From JASFTV01 sp050050615 (lineage in GTDB: Bacteria; Desulfobacterota; DSM-4660; Desulfatiglandales; HGW-15): a DNA stretch of 16,591 nt. Location of the stretch: contig JASFTV010000038.1 in assembly GCA_050050615.1 (NCBI GenBank), positions 1-16,591 of the forward strand, written 5' to 3'. Shown here piece by piece: positions 6,827 to 14,003 of this stretch (position 1 is the first letter of the stretch; the number at the start of each line of letters is the position of its first letter). The notes under the pieces were generated by a model. That model was not told where the DNA came from. It was given only the letters and a program-made list of their open reading frames with translations, and searched no databases. A program made the position numbers and the translations under genes.

Positions 6827-8254
6827 TTATCCTTTGTGCAGTCTGATTGTTTTGACGAGACTTTTCAGCGAACGAAAGACCCGCTTGACTTCATCCAGAT
6901 CGCTCATATGAAGCATGGTCTGGAGGAAAAATCTCGGCCTGAAATAGAATTCTCGATAAGCCCGTGAAAGAATATGCGCCAGTTCCTGCCTTTCCAGGTC
7001 CCCTGTTTTAACAACCGGTCCGCACGTCATGTCGAATTCTTTAAAACTCCTGGCCACCAGGAGATCATTATCTTTTGCGTACTCATACAGGGACGTCCCC
7101 GGATAGCACATGGCAATCGAGAACTGGACCTGATCGGGAGACAGCTTTTTGGCGAATTGAATCGTTTGTTCCACGCTTTCCCTGGAATCATAAGGAAAAC
7201 CGAACATGAAGCCTCCCAACGCCTGAATCCCATGCTTTTTGACTAGCCGTATCCCGTCTTCGATCTGATCGAGGCTCAATCCTTTCCTTATCTTATTGAG
7301 GACCTCTTGAGACCCACTTTCAACGCCAAGACGGATCATTTTGCAACCGCTCGCCTTCATTTCCGTGAGCATTTCATCGTCGAGGTTGTCCACGCGGCCG
7401 TTGCACGTCCATACCAGTTTCAGTTTTTCCTGACGGAGTCTTTGGCAAAATTCTATAACCCGTTGCCTGTTTGTCGTAAAGGTACCATCATCAACATTGA
7501 TCTCCTTGAGCCCATAGCGATCAACAAGGAAATCGATTTCCGAGAATACATTATCCAGGCTTCGGAATCTCTGTTTGTGACCATACATGCTCTGAGGCCA
7601 AAGACAAAACGAACAGTGATAAGGACACCCACGGGAGGTCATCATATTCATGAAAGGCTGTCGGGAGTACCAGGCCTCTATGTACCAATGCCATGGAATA
7701 AGATCGCGATCAGGAAAAGGCACCTTGTCCAGGTCCGCTAGAAGTTCTCCATCCCCATTGTCGATAACATCGTTCCCATCCCGATAGCTAATTCCATCTA
7801 TGTCGCCTGGGTTGTCCAAGTTTGAAACAACGTCAGCGATTTTGGTGTCGAACTCATGGCGGATCACGATATCTATGGCTGTACAATCTTCTAGAACCTC
7901 CCTGTGAAAGTAGGTCGCATGCGGACCCCCTACAATCACCTTGGCACCAGTCACGTTCTTCAGGGCCTTTAAGCTCTCATAATCCGCCTCAATGGATGGG
8001 GTGGTCGTCTCCATAAAGATGACTTCCGGTTTTTCTTCCTTAGCCCTTAGAAGCGTTTGACCGGTGTCCAAATCCTGGATGACCGAATCGATATAGGAGA
8101 CTTCGAAGCCCGCTTCCTTAAGCTGGGCAGCACTATAGGCCAGGAAAATAGGGTGTTGTAAGTACTTATCACTTCGATGTTTTATAATTCTGTTTTGTGA
8201 TCTTGTGCCGAACCCTTTTCCTGGCCAGGGTGGATTTATGATCAGAACCCGCAT
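6827..8254 (-). CDS. Radical SAM protein with N-terminal B12-binding-type domain
   Basis: The 475-aa protein has an N-terminal cobalamin-binding-type Rossmann domain (about 1-145, opening MRVLIINPPWPG, with VIVGGPHAT at 107-115) and a radical SAM TIM-barrel domain with the 4Fe-4S motif CPYHCSFC, Cys210, Cys214 and Cys217. LGVESGSQEVLNKIRKG matches the SAM-binding region of B12-type (Elp3/MiaB-like) radical SAM enzymes. The DxHxxG cobalamin ligand motif is not obvious, so B12 may be bound base-off without a His ligand or not bound. The start ATG has AAGGTGA four bases upstream, inside the end of the preceding GT2 gene, with only four bases between the genes, so the two are coupled. Such proteins methylate or rearrange unactivated carbons. 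A sugar, polyprenyl or lipid substrate is plausible here but not shown. Confidence 0.9.
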   Translation of the reverse strand: MRVLIINPPWPGKGFGTRSQNRIIKHRSDKYLQHPIFLAYSAAQLKEAGFEVSYIDSVIQDLDTGQTLLRAKEEKPEVIFMETTTPSIEADYESLKALKNVTGAKVIVGGPHATYFHREVLEDCTAIDIVIRHEFDTKIADVVSNLDNPGDIDGISYRDGNDVIDNGDGELLADLDKVPFPDRDLIPWHWYIEAWYSRQPFMNMMTSRGCPYHCSFCLWPQSMYGHKQRFRSLDNVFSEIDFLVDRYGLKEINVDDGTFTTNRQRVIEFCQRLRQEKLKLVWTCNGRVDNLDDEMLTEMKASGCKMIRLGVESGSQEVLNKIRKGLSLDQIEDGIRLVKKHGIQALGGFMFGFPYDSRESVEQTIQFAKKLSPDQVQFSIAMCYPGTSLYEYAKDNDLLVARSFKEFDMTCGPVVKTGDLERQELAHILSRAYREFYFRPRFFLQTMLHMSDLDEVKRVFRSLKSLVKTIRLHKG

Positions 8255-8258
8255 AAGG

Positions 8259-9116
8259 TCACCTTTTTTGTTTCCCGAACAGAAATCCTACAAGTTGTAC
8301 GATATAGCTCGTCAGGAGCAAAAATAGGATCAGGGGAAATTTCCTATCACCGAAATAGCAACTGAGGATGTTCTTGGAGGACCATAGCCTCAATGAAAAG
8401 AAGCCTCTTTTGTTTGAAACCTTCGTCGAAAAGATGTAGCTGCTTCTGCCCCTTCGAAACTGCCACTTCAGGAAATCTCGAAGCGAATCACGGGCCTGGT
8501 GATATACCAAAACATCAGGACAATATTTTATCCTGTAGTTTAGTCTCCTCAGATTGTAGGCCAAGAAGCTATCCTCACCCCCGGGGTATGGGAAGGACTC
8601 ATCAAATCCGCCGATCTCCCAAAATGATTCTTTTTTGATGGCACAATTGCAGGAGCTCAGACTATCGGTGAAGCCCTTTTTCTCCACCCGCCAGATCTGA
8701 TCAAATCCGATGCTTCCGCCTGCGGGGAATCCCAGTGCAGAGATCGAATCTCCCAGGAAGGTTGACGACGCCAAAACAAGTTTTCCCATGATCGCTTCCG
8801 TATCATTTTGGGAAAAGTGTCTTTCAATGTTTTCTAGCCAGTGGGGGTCTACGCTGCAGTCACTATCTGTGAAAGCAAGTATCTCTCCCCGAGCCTTCTT
8901 TGCGCCCGCATTCCGGGAATAGGCTGGACCCCGGTTTTTCATCTGTCGCATAAGGCTACAATCATGAGACTGTGCTATCTGAGCGGTTCCATCCATGGAG
9001 CCGTCATCTATGACGATGACCTCATAATCTTTGAAAGTCTGTTTGGATAATGAAGCAAGTAGAGTTGGGAGCGTGGCTTCTGCATTGTATGCGGGAACGA
9101 TGACTGAAATTTTCAT
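8259..9116 (-). CDS. Family 2 glycosyltransferase with C-terminal membrane segment
   Basis: The 285-aa GT2 enzyme opens MKISVIVPAYNAEATL, has VIDDGSMDGT (35-44), the metal-binding DxD as DSD (84-86), the acceptor-side GGED (179-182) with catalytic-type Glu and Asp, and QFRRGRSS (219-226) at the QxxRW-like position. One hydrophobic helix at about 259-279 could anchor it to the inner membrane facing the cytoplasm. The ATG at 9116 is chosen over the GTG at 9125 because the shorter protein begins at the first beta strand, as is usual, and no SD precedes the GTG. It lies 42 bp after the DPM1-like gene and four bases before the radical SAM gene, in one operon. Specificity is unknown. Confidence 0.9.
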   Translation of the reverse strand: MKISVIVPAYNAEATLPTLLASLSKQTFKDYEVIVIDDGSMDGTAQIAQSHDCSLMRQMKNRGPAYSRNAGAKKARGEILAFTDSDCSVDPHWLENIERHFSQNDTEAIMGKLVLASSTFLGDSISALGFPAGGSIGFDQIWRVEKKGFTDSLSSCNCAIKKESFWEIGGFDESFPYPGGEDSFLAYNLRRLNYRIKYCPDVLVYHQARDSLRDFLKWQFRRGRSSYIFSTKVSNKRGFFSLRLWSSKNILSCYFGDRKFPLILFLLLTSYIVQLVGFLFGKQKR

Positions 9117-9158
9117 TCTTCTCACTTATGGACAGAGGGGTGCCAGAAATGCCTATGG

Positions 9159-10034
9159 CTAAAGGAACTTGTCCCCTTCGGTCTTTTCAAATCGCATTTG
9201 AGAAATTTGCTCGGAGACAAGACCCATCATGAAGATCAAGACAGACGTCGTGAACAACAGGGCACTCATATTCGTAAAACGGCCCCACGCAAAAAAGGTG
9301 TAACTATAGTACCCCAGGCCTACCAGGAACATAAAAAGACTGACAGGAAGAAATACCCTTAATGGCGAATAGAGGGTGCAGATCTTTGTGATGATCATAA
9401 AGAACTTAATCCCATCTCGAAATAGTCTGATTTTGCTTTTTCCCGTACTCCGGTTACGCCCGCGAATAGGGACGTACTTCATGCTCCTCCCACTTCTTAA
9501 GACCCCTAGAGTCAAGGTCGCGGGGTATGAATAGGTGTTCGGAAGAAGGTACAAGAAATTACGAGCAATCTCGGACTTTATGGCTCGAAATCCAGAGGTG
9601 AGGTCTTCAATCCTAAATTTTCCAACATACGAAGCCAACCAGTTGTATATTCTGTTGGCCATTTCGCGTCCCCAGGAAGCATGATCCCCTTTTTGTCTGG
9701 CGCCAACGACCATGTCATAATCTGGGAAAAATTTGAGCATTTCTTCTAGGTCTTCGGGATCATGCTGACCATCCCCATCCATGAAAATAAGGACCTCTCC
9801 GGATGCTATCCTTATGCCGCTTTTGATGGCCGCGCCGTTTCCTATGTTATAGGGGTGGCTATAGACAATGGCCCCCGCTTCCTTGGCGACCTTGCCCGTA
9901 TCATCGGTCGAGCCATCATTGACAACGATAACTTCAGATTGAGGACAGCAGGTTTGGATTTCTTTTAGGAGGGACCCTATGGTTTTGGCCTCATTACATG
10001 CGGGAATGATAATCGAGACGGACAATTCGCCCAT
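9159..10034 (-). CDS. DPM1-like polyprenyl-phosphate sugar synthase (GT2)
   Basis: This GT2 probably moves a hexose from a nucleotide sugar to undecaprenyl phosphate at the cytoplasmic face of the inner membrane. The 291 aa show SIIIPACNEAKTIGSLL (7-23), VVNDGSTDDT (37-46), HPYNIGNGAAIKSGI (60-74), the metal site DGDGQHDP (86-93), and DLTSGFRAI (144-152), all typical of dolichyl-phosphate mannose synthase-like proteins. Two transmembrane helices at about 227-248 and 256-276 form a C-terminal hairpin, as in bacterial members such as PglC-independent ArnC/GtrB types but with fewer loops. A GGAG lies just before the ATG. The upstream genes are two GT-C proteins, the class that uses such lipid-linked sugars, so a donor-synthase and transferase partnership is likely. 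The sugar itself cannot be read from sequence. Confidence 0.9.
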   Translation of the reverse strand: MGELSVSIIIPACNEAKTIGSLLKEIQTCCPQSEVIVVNDGSTDDTGKVAKEAGAIVYSHPYNIGNGAAIKSGIRIASGEVLIFMDGDGQHDPEDLEEMLKFFPDYDMVVGARQKGDHASWGREMANRIYNWLASYVGKFRIEDLTSGFRAIKSEIARNFLYLLPNTYSYPATLTLGVLRSGRSMKYVPIRGRNRSTGKSKIRLFRDGIKFFMIITKICTLYSPLRVFLPVSLFMFLVGLGYYSYTFFAWGRFTNMSALLFTTSVLIFMMGLVSEQISQMRFEKTEGDKFL

Positions 10035-10112
10035 TTTCTCCGTTTTCCTTCAGTAGACTATCCTTGAAATCTTTTATCGTGCAAATAATTCTATTATATT
10101 TTGAAAGGTTAA

Positions 10113-11882
10113 TCAAGATGCAACATTCGGTAAGAATAAAATAGAAAAGCCTTTATCATTATACATCATTCTTGTATATTTTGATATAAAATAATTGACT
10201 AAATGGTATTTTTCTGTACCGAAATTATGGTTCATCCACTTCTCAAAGAGAGGAAAATAGATGAACAAATGGGTAGCCCCGACCTCGCTGAGCCCGACCA
10301 ATATCTCCTCTGGCCTATTCGATCTTGCAATCAGTTGACCAAATAGGTTCTCTCCAAACCGATACTCTCTGTCGCAGTAGTAGCCCCTGTTGCCCAGAAA
10401 GACAAATAAGACGAGACTATCCGTAGGAAGATGTCGGTTTAAGTACTGCATGGCCGGATATTCGGGGCGATAGTTGGCTATGTACTCATCGCGGCTCAGA
10501 TCGCCACCGAGGTAGCTGAAGGGCTTGACGTAGTGGAATTGCTGTACAATGTAGACCGCGTTATAGAAAAGGACGGCCGCGGAGATCACTAAGACAGCGA
10601 GGACCCCCAAACGCCCTCCCTTACGGCTTATGCCATGCTGCACTCGGTCACCGATGTTTTTTATCCCCATCACCGACAGAATGACCAGTGGAGGAATAAT
10701 CGGTGAAATATAACGAATCCTGAGTGCGAAGCCAAAAAGGGCAAAAGCAAAAAATAGCACCGAGAAAGCAAGCATAATTTTCTTTTCCCTTCTAAGCTCC
10801 AGAGGGCCTTCTCTTGTTCGATAGAAGGCAAAAATGGGGAGGAAAAGAAGAAAGGGGTTGAGCTTGCCGTCAAAATACTGGGGGCTACCATCCTTTCCCT
10901 GGAAAAAGATTCTTATCGGTAGAAGGGCAATTTCCCACCACCTTTCCTGGTAAATCACCTTTCTAAAGGCAAAAGGACCTGATTTGGAGCTCTCCGCGGC
11001 CTTTTGGGCTGAAACATCCCCTGAAAAAACCTTTGGTGGATTGAACCAACGGTCATAAAGTGGGTAGATTGGATTGCTCTTCCAGTGGTAATTCCTTATC
11101 ATCCATGGTGAAAAAACCAGAAGGGCGATGATGAAAAAGATGGCTCCCTGCCCTGCAGACTTGAAAAAGCCGGGCCTCTTGCCCTTGGCATACCTTGAGT
11201 AAAAGTACGGCACAAAAAGGGTTAACAGGAAAAAGGTGACCAGGGCATTGTATTTCGTCCCCAAAGCCAGACCACACATCAGTGCGGATACTGTGAGAAA
11301 TCTCAAACGAAAGCCACTTTCAATCCATTTCAGTAGCAAAAGAAGGGAGCTCGTAGAAAAAAACATGACACCCAGGTCTACATAAACCGTTACGGACAAT
11401 TTCACGACAATGGGAATGGAGAGAAAGAAGATGGCCCCAAATAGCGCATACGTGCTGTTCGCTCTTCGCCTCAGATAATCGAATATGAGCCAGGCCGTGA
11501 GCAGAGCAAAGCAAAAATGGATGAACTTAGGAACGATGTCGTTACCCAAATAAAGGGGAATAAGAAAAAGCAGATCCAGGTTCATGGGGTAATAAGAAAA
11601 AGGCATGAAAGGAATTTCATACATCCCGCCATGCTTGAGGTATAGCTTGGGGACTGCCAGGTGATGCACCAGGGCGTCCTTACTTATTGGCGGTACCAAG
11701 GACAGGGTAACCATAGAGACAATGAGAGTGATCAAAACGCCTGTGAGGAACCACCCAATTTTGTTTGCTTTGGCGTTTTCAAACATTTGACTTTGAGAAT
11801 GGTTTTTCATGAAATCACCCCAATGTTCATTCTTGTCCAAAAACGGTTTGCTGGTTTCCCTAGATGCCTTTATCACACTCAT
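10113..11882 (-). CDS. GT-C membrane glycosyltransferase, PMT/ArnT-like (GT39/GT83 group)
   Basis: The 589-aa protein is strongly hydrophobic, with one helix at about 43-63 and many more to about residue 450, followed by a soluble periplasmic-type tail. The first loop after helix 1 contains SKDALVHHLAVPKLYL (67-82). Its acidic Asp69 sits where GT-C enzymes of the PMT/ArnT type place the catalytic aspartate. YYPMNLDLLFLIPL (97-110) resembles the following helix of these families. It probably transfers a sugar from a polyprenyl-phosphate donor at the periplasmic side to a lipid, glycan or protein. Its ATG overlaps the stop of the TMTC-like gene as ATGA, so translation is probably coupled. A second start, ATG at 11810 with GGGGTGA ahead of it, would give 565 aa and still keep all helices. 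It precedes the DPM1-like gene by 78 bp. Confidence 0.82.
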   Translation of the reverse strand: MSVIKASRETSKPFLDKNEHWGDFMKNHSQSQMFENAKANKIGWFLTGVLITLIVSMVTLSLVPPISKDALVHHLAVPKLYLKHGGMYEIPFMPFSYYPMNLDLLFLIPLYLGNDIVPKFIHFCFALLTAWLIFDYLRRRANSTYALFGAIFFLSIPIVVKLSVTVYVDLGVMFFSTSSLLLLLKWIESGFRLRFLTVSALMCGLALGTKYNALVTFFLLTLFVPYFYSRYAKGKRPGFFKSAGQGAIFFIIALLVFSPWMIRNYHWKSNPIYPLYDRWFNPPKVFSGDVSAQKAAESSKSGPFAFRKVIYQERWWEIALLPIRIFFQGKDGSPQYFDGKLNPFLLFLPIFAFYRTREGPLELRREKKIMLAFSVLFFAFALFGFALRIRYISPIIPPLVILSVMGIKNIGDRVQHGISRKGGRLGVLAVLVISAAVLFYNAVYIVQQFHYVKPFSYLGGDLSRDEYIANYRPEYPAMQYLNRHLPTDSLVLFVFLGNRGYYCDREYRFGENLFGQLIARSNRPEEILVGLSEVGATHLFIYFPLFEKWMNHNFGTEKYHLVNYFISKYTRMMYNDKGFSILFLPNVAS

Positions 11883-13666
11883 CGCACTTGCTCTGGGAGC
11901 GGCGAACCTTTTCGACTCAGTGCTATAGCGAGATTCTTCCTTGCCACTTCATAGTGGGGATCGATCTGTAGGGCCGCTCTTAAATGGGTGAGCGCTTCAT
12001 CGAGCTTTCCCTGATGGAGCATGACAACCCCGATATTGTTATGCGCCTTTGTATTTTCCTTGTCGATCTCCAAGACCCTGTAAAAGTGATAAAGAGCCTT
12101 ATCCCATTCACCGCTGCGGAGCGATATAGATCCCAAACTAATATGTGGATCAATGTAATTCGGGGCAATTTTAAGGGCTTGCCTATGTTGCAAAATCGCC
12201 TCATCTCTATGGCTTAGAGAAGAAAGTGCCTTTCCGAGGTTAAAATGGACTTGTTCGGGTCTCGGATACCCGGTCTCCAACGCTTTGTTAAAATGAATGA
12301 TTGCCCTCTTCTCTCGACCTAGATTCGCCAGCGCACTGCCTAAGTTCATGTGGGCTAGGAAGTTATTGCTGGTCACATCAAGGGCCCGCTCAAAGAGCGT
12401 AGCACTGTTCTTCCAATGCCCGAGTTGGACCCACGAAACCATCGTAAACCAAAGAAGTAAAATGCCGGGACAAATGGCGGGCAGAATCCTCTGAAAGGGC
12501 CATTTCGCAGCAAGAGGCGCAAACCCCCAGACAACCATGATAAAAAGGCCGATAAGCGGTATGTAGGCAAAGCGATCAGCCATCGCAGGCCATAATCCTT
12601 GTTGGACCAATCCAATAACCGGTAGCAAGGTTCCAATGTACCAAAGCCAGCCCACAGCCAGATATGGCATTTGCCTCCTTACGCGAATCCCCAATAAAGT
12701 TATCCCTGCCAGCAAGAAGGCCGCACCGGCAACTGCCCAAAACGGCACAAACTCGGGGTAGGGATAGAATACCGCCAAGTCTATAGGCCAGATCATCTTC
12801 TTCATATAGATGAGATAAGAAACCAAAGCGTTTTCTATGCGCAGCCCGGCCGGTACGACACGGGTCGGTAGAAGGATCCCCTGTTCTTTGGCGGACAAAG
12901 ATGACAGACAGATGGAAGCCACGGAAAGAACGAGGAGGGGAATCTTTTCCAAGATCAAACGCAATCCTGCCCTCTGAAATGTTGACCCCCGCGATTTCTG
13001 GTTTGTTATGTTGGATCTACCACCGGCTTCTCCAAACCGCAATCGACCAAGAGGCCAGTAATCGAGCAGGAGAAGGACAAATGGAAGACTCACAAGCATG
13101 GGCTTAGCCATCAGTCCCACGGCAAGGCATGTGAAAACGATCAAGTATCTCTTCCATCCGGGGCTTTCAGCATAGTAGGCATAACTCCAAACGGTTAACA
13201 TCCAGAAAAAGGTGCTCAGGACGTTCTTCCTGTCCGCTGCCCATGCGACAGACTCGATGTTGAGAGGATGCAAGGCAAACATGGCAGCAACGGCCGCACT
13301 TCGCCAGCGTGCCCCTGTCAATCGTCTTAGAGCGAGGAACAGCAGGAGAGCATTTGCAGCGTGCAGGAGCAGACTGTTGAAGTGATGCCCCCTGGGGTTT
13401 GATCCGTAGAGCTGGCAATCCACCATGTGAGACAGCCAAGTCACGGGATGCCAATAGCTGATATCACTTGTAGAGAAAGCCCAGATAAGGCCTTCCCACG
13501 TAAGTCCTCTTCGAACGATCCGGTTTTCTGTAATGTACAGGTCATCGTCGAGGTTAAGGAACTCATGATTTTGGACCTGCCAAAAGACAACGAGGATTGT
13601 CGCAACCAGAAAAAGGCTAATGATGATATCTGGATGATGCTTGGGTCTATGAACATTTCCCACCAT
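11879..13666 (-). CDS. TMTC-like GT-C membrane protein with C-terminal TPR repeats
   Basis: The 595-aa protein joins a polytopic GT-C domain to TPR repeats. Helix 1 covers about 13-31, followed by FLNLDDDLYITEN (36-48), the Asp-rich first-loop motif of TMTC/PMT-related proteins. SYWHPVTWLSH (70-80), HPLNIESVAWAADRKNVLS (133-151) and KPMLVSLPFVLLLLDYWPL (188-206) are characteristic of this bacterial group. From about residue 430 to the end, four to five TPR units can be seen, recognisable by NLG, A-L and EA-HF/ALQIDP spacing. Animal TMTC proteins are O-mannosyltransferases of proteins; the bacterial function is not established. An ATG at 13666 with AAAGGA eight bases upstream is preferred to the TTG at 13669. 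It is the promoter-proximal gene of the minus-strand operon. Confidence 0.85.
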   Translation of the reverse strand: MVGNVHRPKHHPDIIISLFLVATILVVFWQVQNHEFLNLDDDLYITENRIVRRGLTWEGLIWAFSTSDISYWHPVTWLSHMVDCQLYGSNPRGHHFNSLLLHAANALLLFLALRRLTGARWRSAAVAAMFALHPLNIESVAWAADRKNVLSTFFWMLTVWSYAYYAESPGWKRYLIVFTCLAVGLMAKPMLVSLPFVLLLLDYWPLGRLRFGEAGGRSNITNQKSRGSTFQRAGLRLILEKIPLLVLSVASICLSSLSAKEQGILLPTRVVPAGLRIENALVSYLIYMKKMIWPIDLAVFYPYPEFVPFWAVAGAAFLLAGITLLGIRVRRQMPYLAVGWLWYIGTLLPVIGLVQQGLWPAMADRFAYIPLIGLFIMVVWGFAPLAAKWPFQRILPAICPGILLLWFTMVSWVQLGHWKNSATLFERALDVTSNNFLAHMNLGSALANLGREKRAIIHFNKALETGYPRPEQVHFNLGKALSSLSHRDEAILQHRQALKIAPNYIDPHISLGSISLRSGEWDKALYHFYRVLEIDKENTKAHNNIGVVMLHQGKLDEALTHLRAALQIDPHYEVARKNLAIALSRKGSPLPEQVR

Positions 13667-14003
13667 CAAATAAATCCTTTAAGAAGAATAGAAGCGACTC
13701 GTCTCATAGAAAACCTCATGCGCACCCATGCAAATAGAGACGCCATATTATAACAGCTTATGGGATCTTTGGCATCCTCGACTTTTTTTTGTTCCTTTTT
13801 AATGATACAATGAGGCATTATCACTCGCAACTGCACGAACTCTTAATTCCAGGAACGTTCTGGATCGTTGCTTAACCTGTTCTCGATTTCGGAAAAGGGA
13901 TTGCACAAAACTCTTTTACCCACTGCATCTTGGCCAAATTAGATGAAAACGTATACCTCTTCCATCTCCCGGCAAGAAGCTCGGCTGGTGTGCGCAACTT
14001 AGT
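13667..14003. other. Divergent intergenic region, 337 bp
   Basis: This gap separates the minus-strand operon from the YfhO-like gene and should hold both promoters. The minus-strand promoter is listed separately. For the plus strand, TTGGCC (13930-13935) and TATACC (13952-13957), 16 bases apart, are a weak sigma70-like candidate about 40 bases before the ATG; TACAAT at 13806-13811 has no good -35 partner. An imperfect palindrome, CCAG-G-AACGTT-CTGG at 13849-13863, could be an operator. No small ORF or RNA gene was recognised. Confidence 0.6.
13747..13775 (-). promoter_or_regulatory. Candidate sigma70-type promoter for the minus-strand operon
   Basis: On the minus strand a perfect TATAAT -10 box occupies 13752-13747. 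ATGCCA (13775-13770), four of six matches to TTGACA, lies 17 bases upstream. The inferred start near 13740 would give a leader of roughly 75 bases to the ATG at 13666. Its placement in the divergent gap is what one would expect, but the -35 box is poor. Confidence 0.4.

Noticed and set aside
7307..7741. A 144-codon plus-strand open frame
   Set aside because: It lies wholly antisense to the radical SAM gene, including its Fe-S motif region, and has no recognisable domain.
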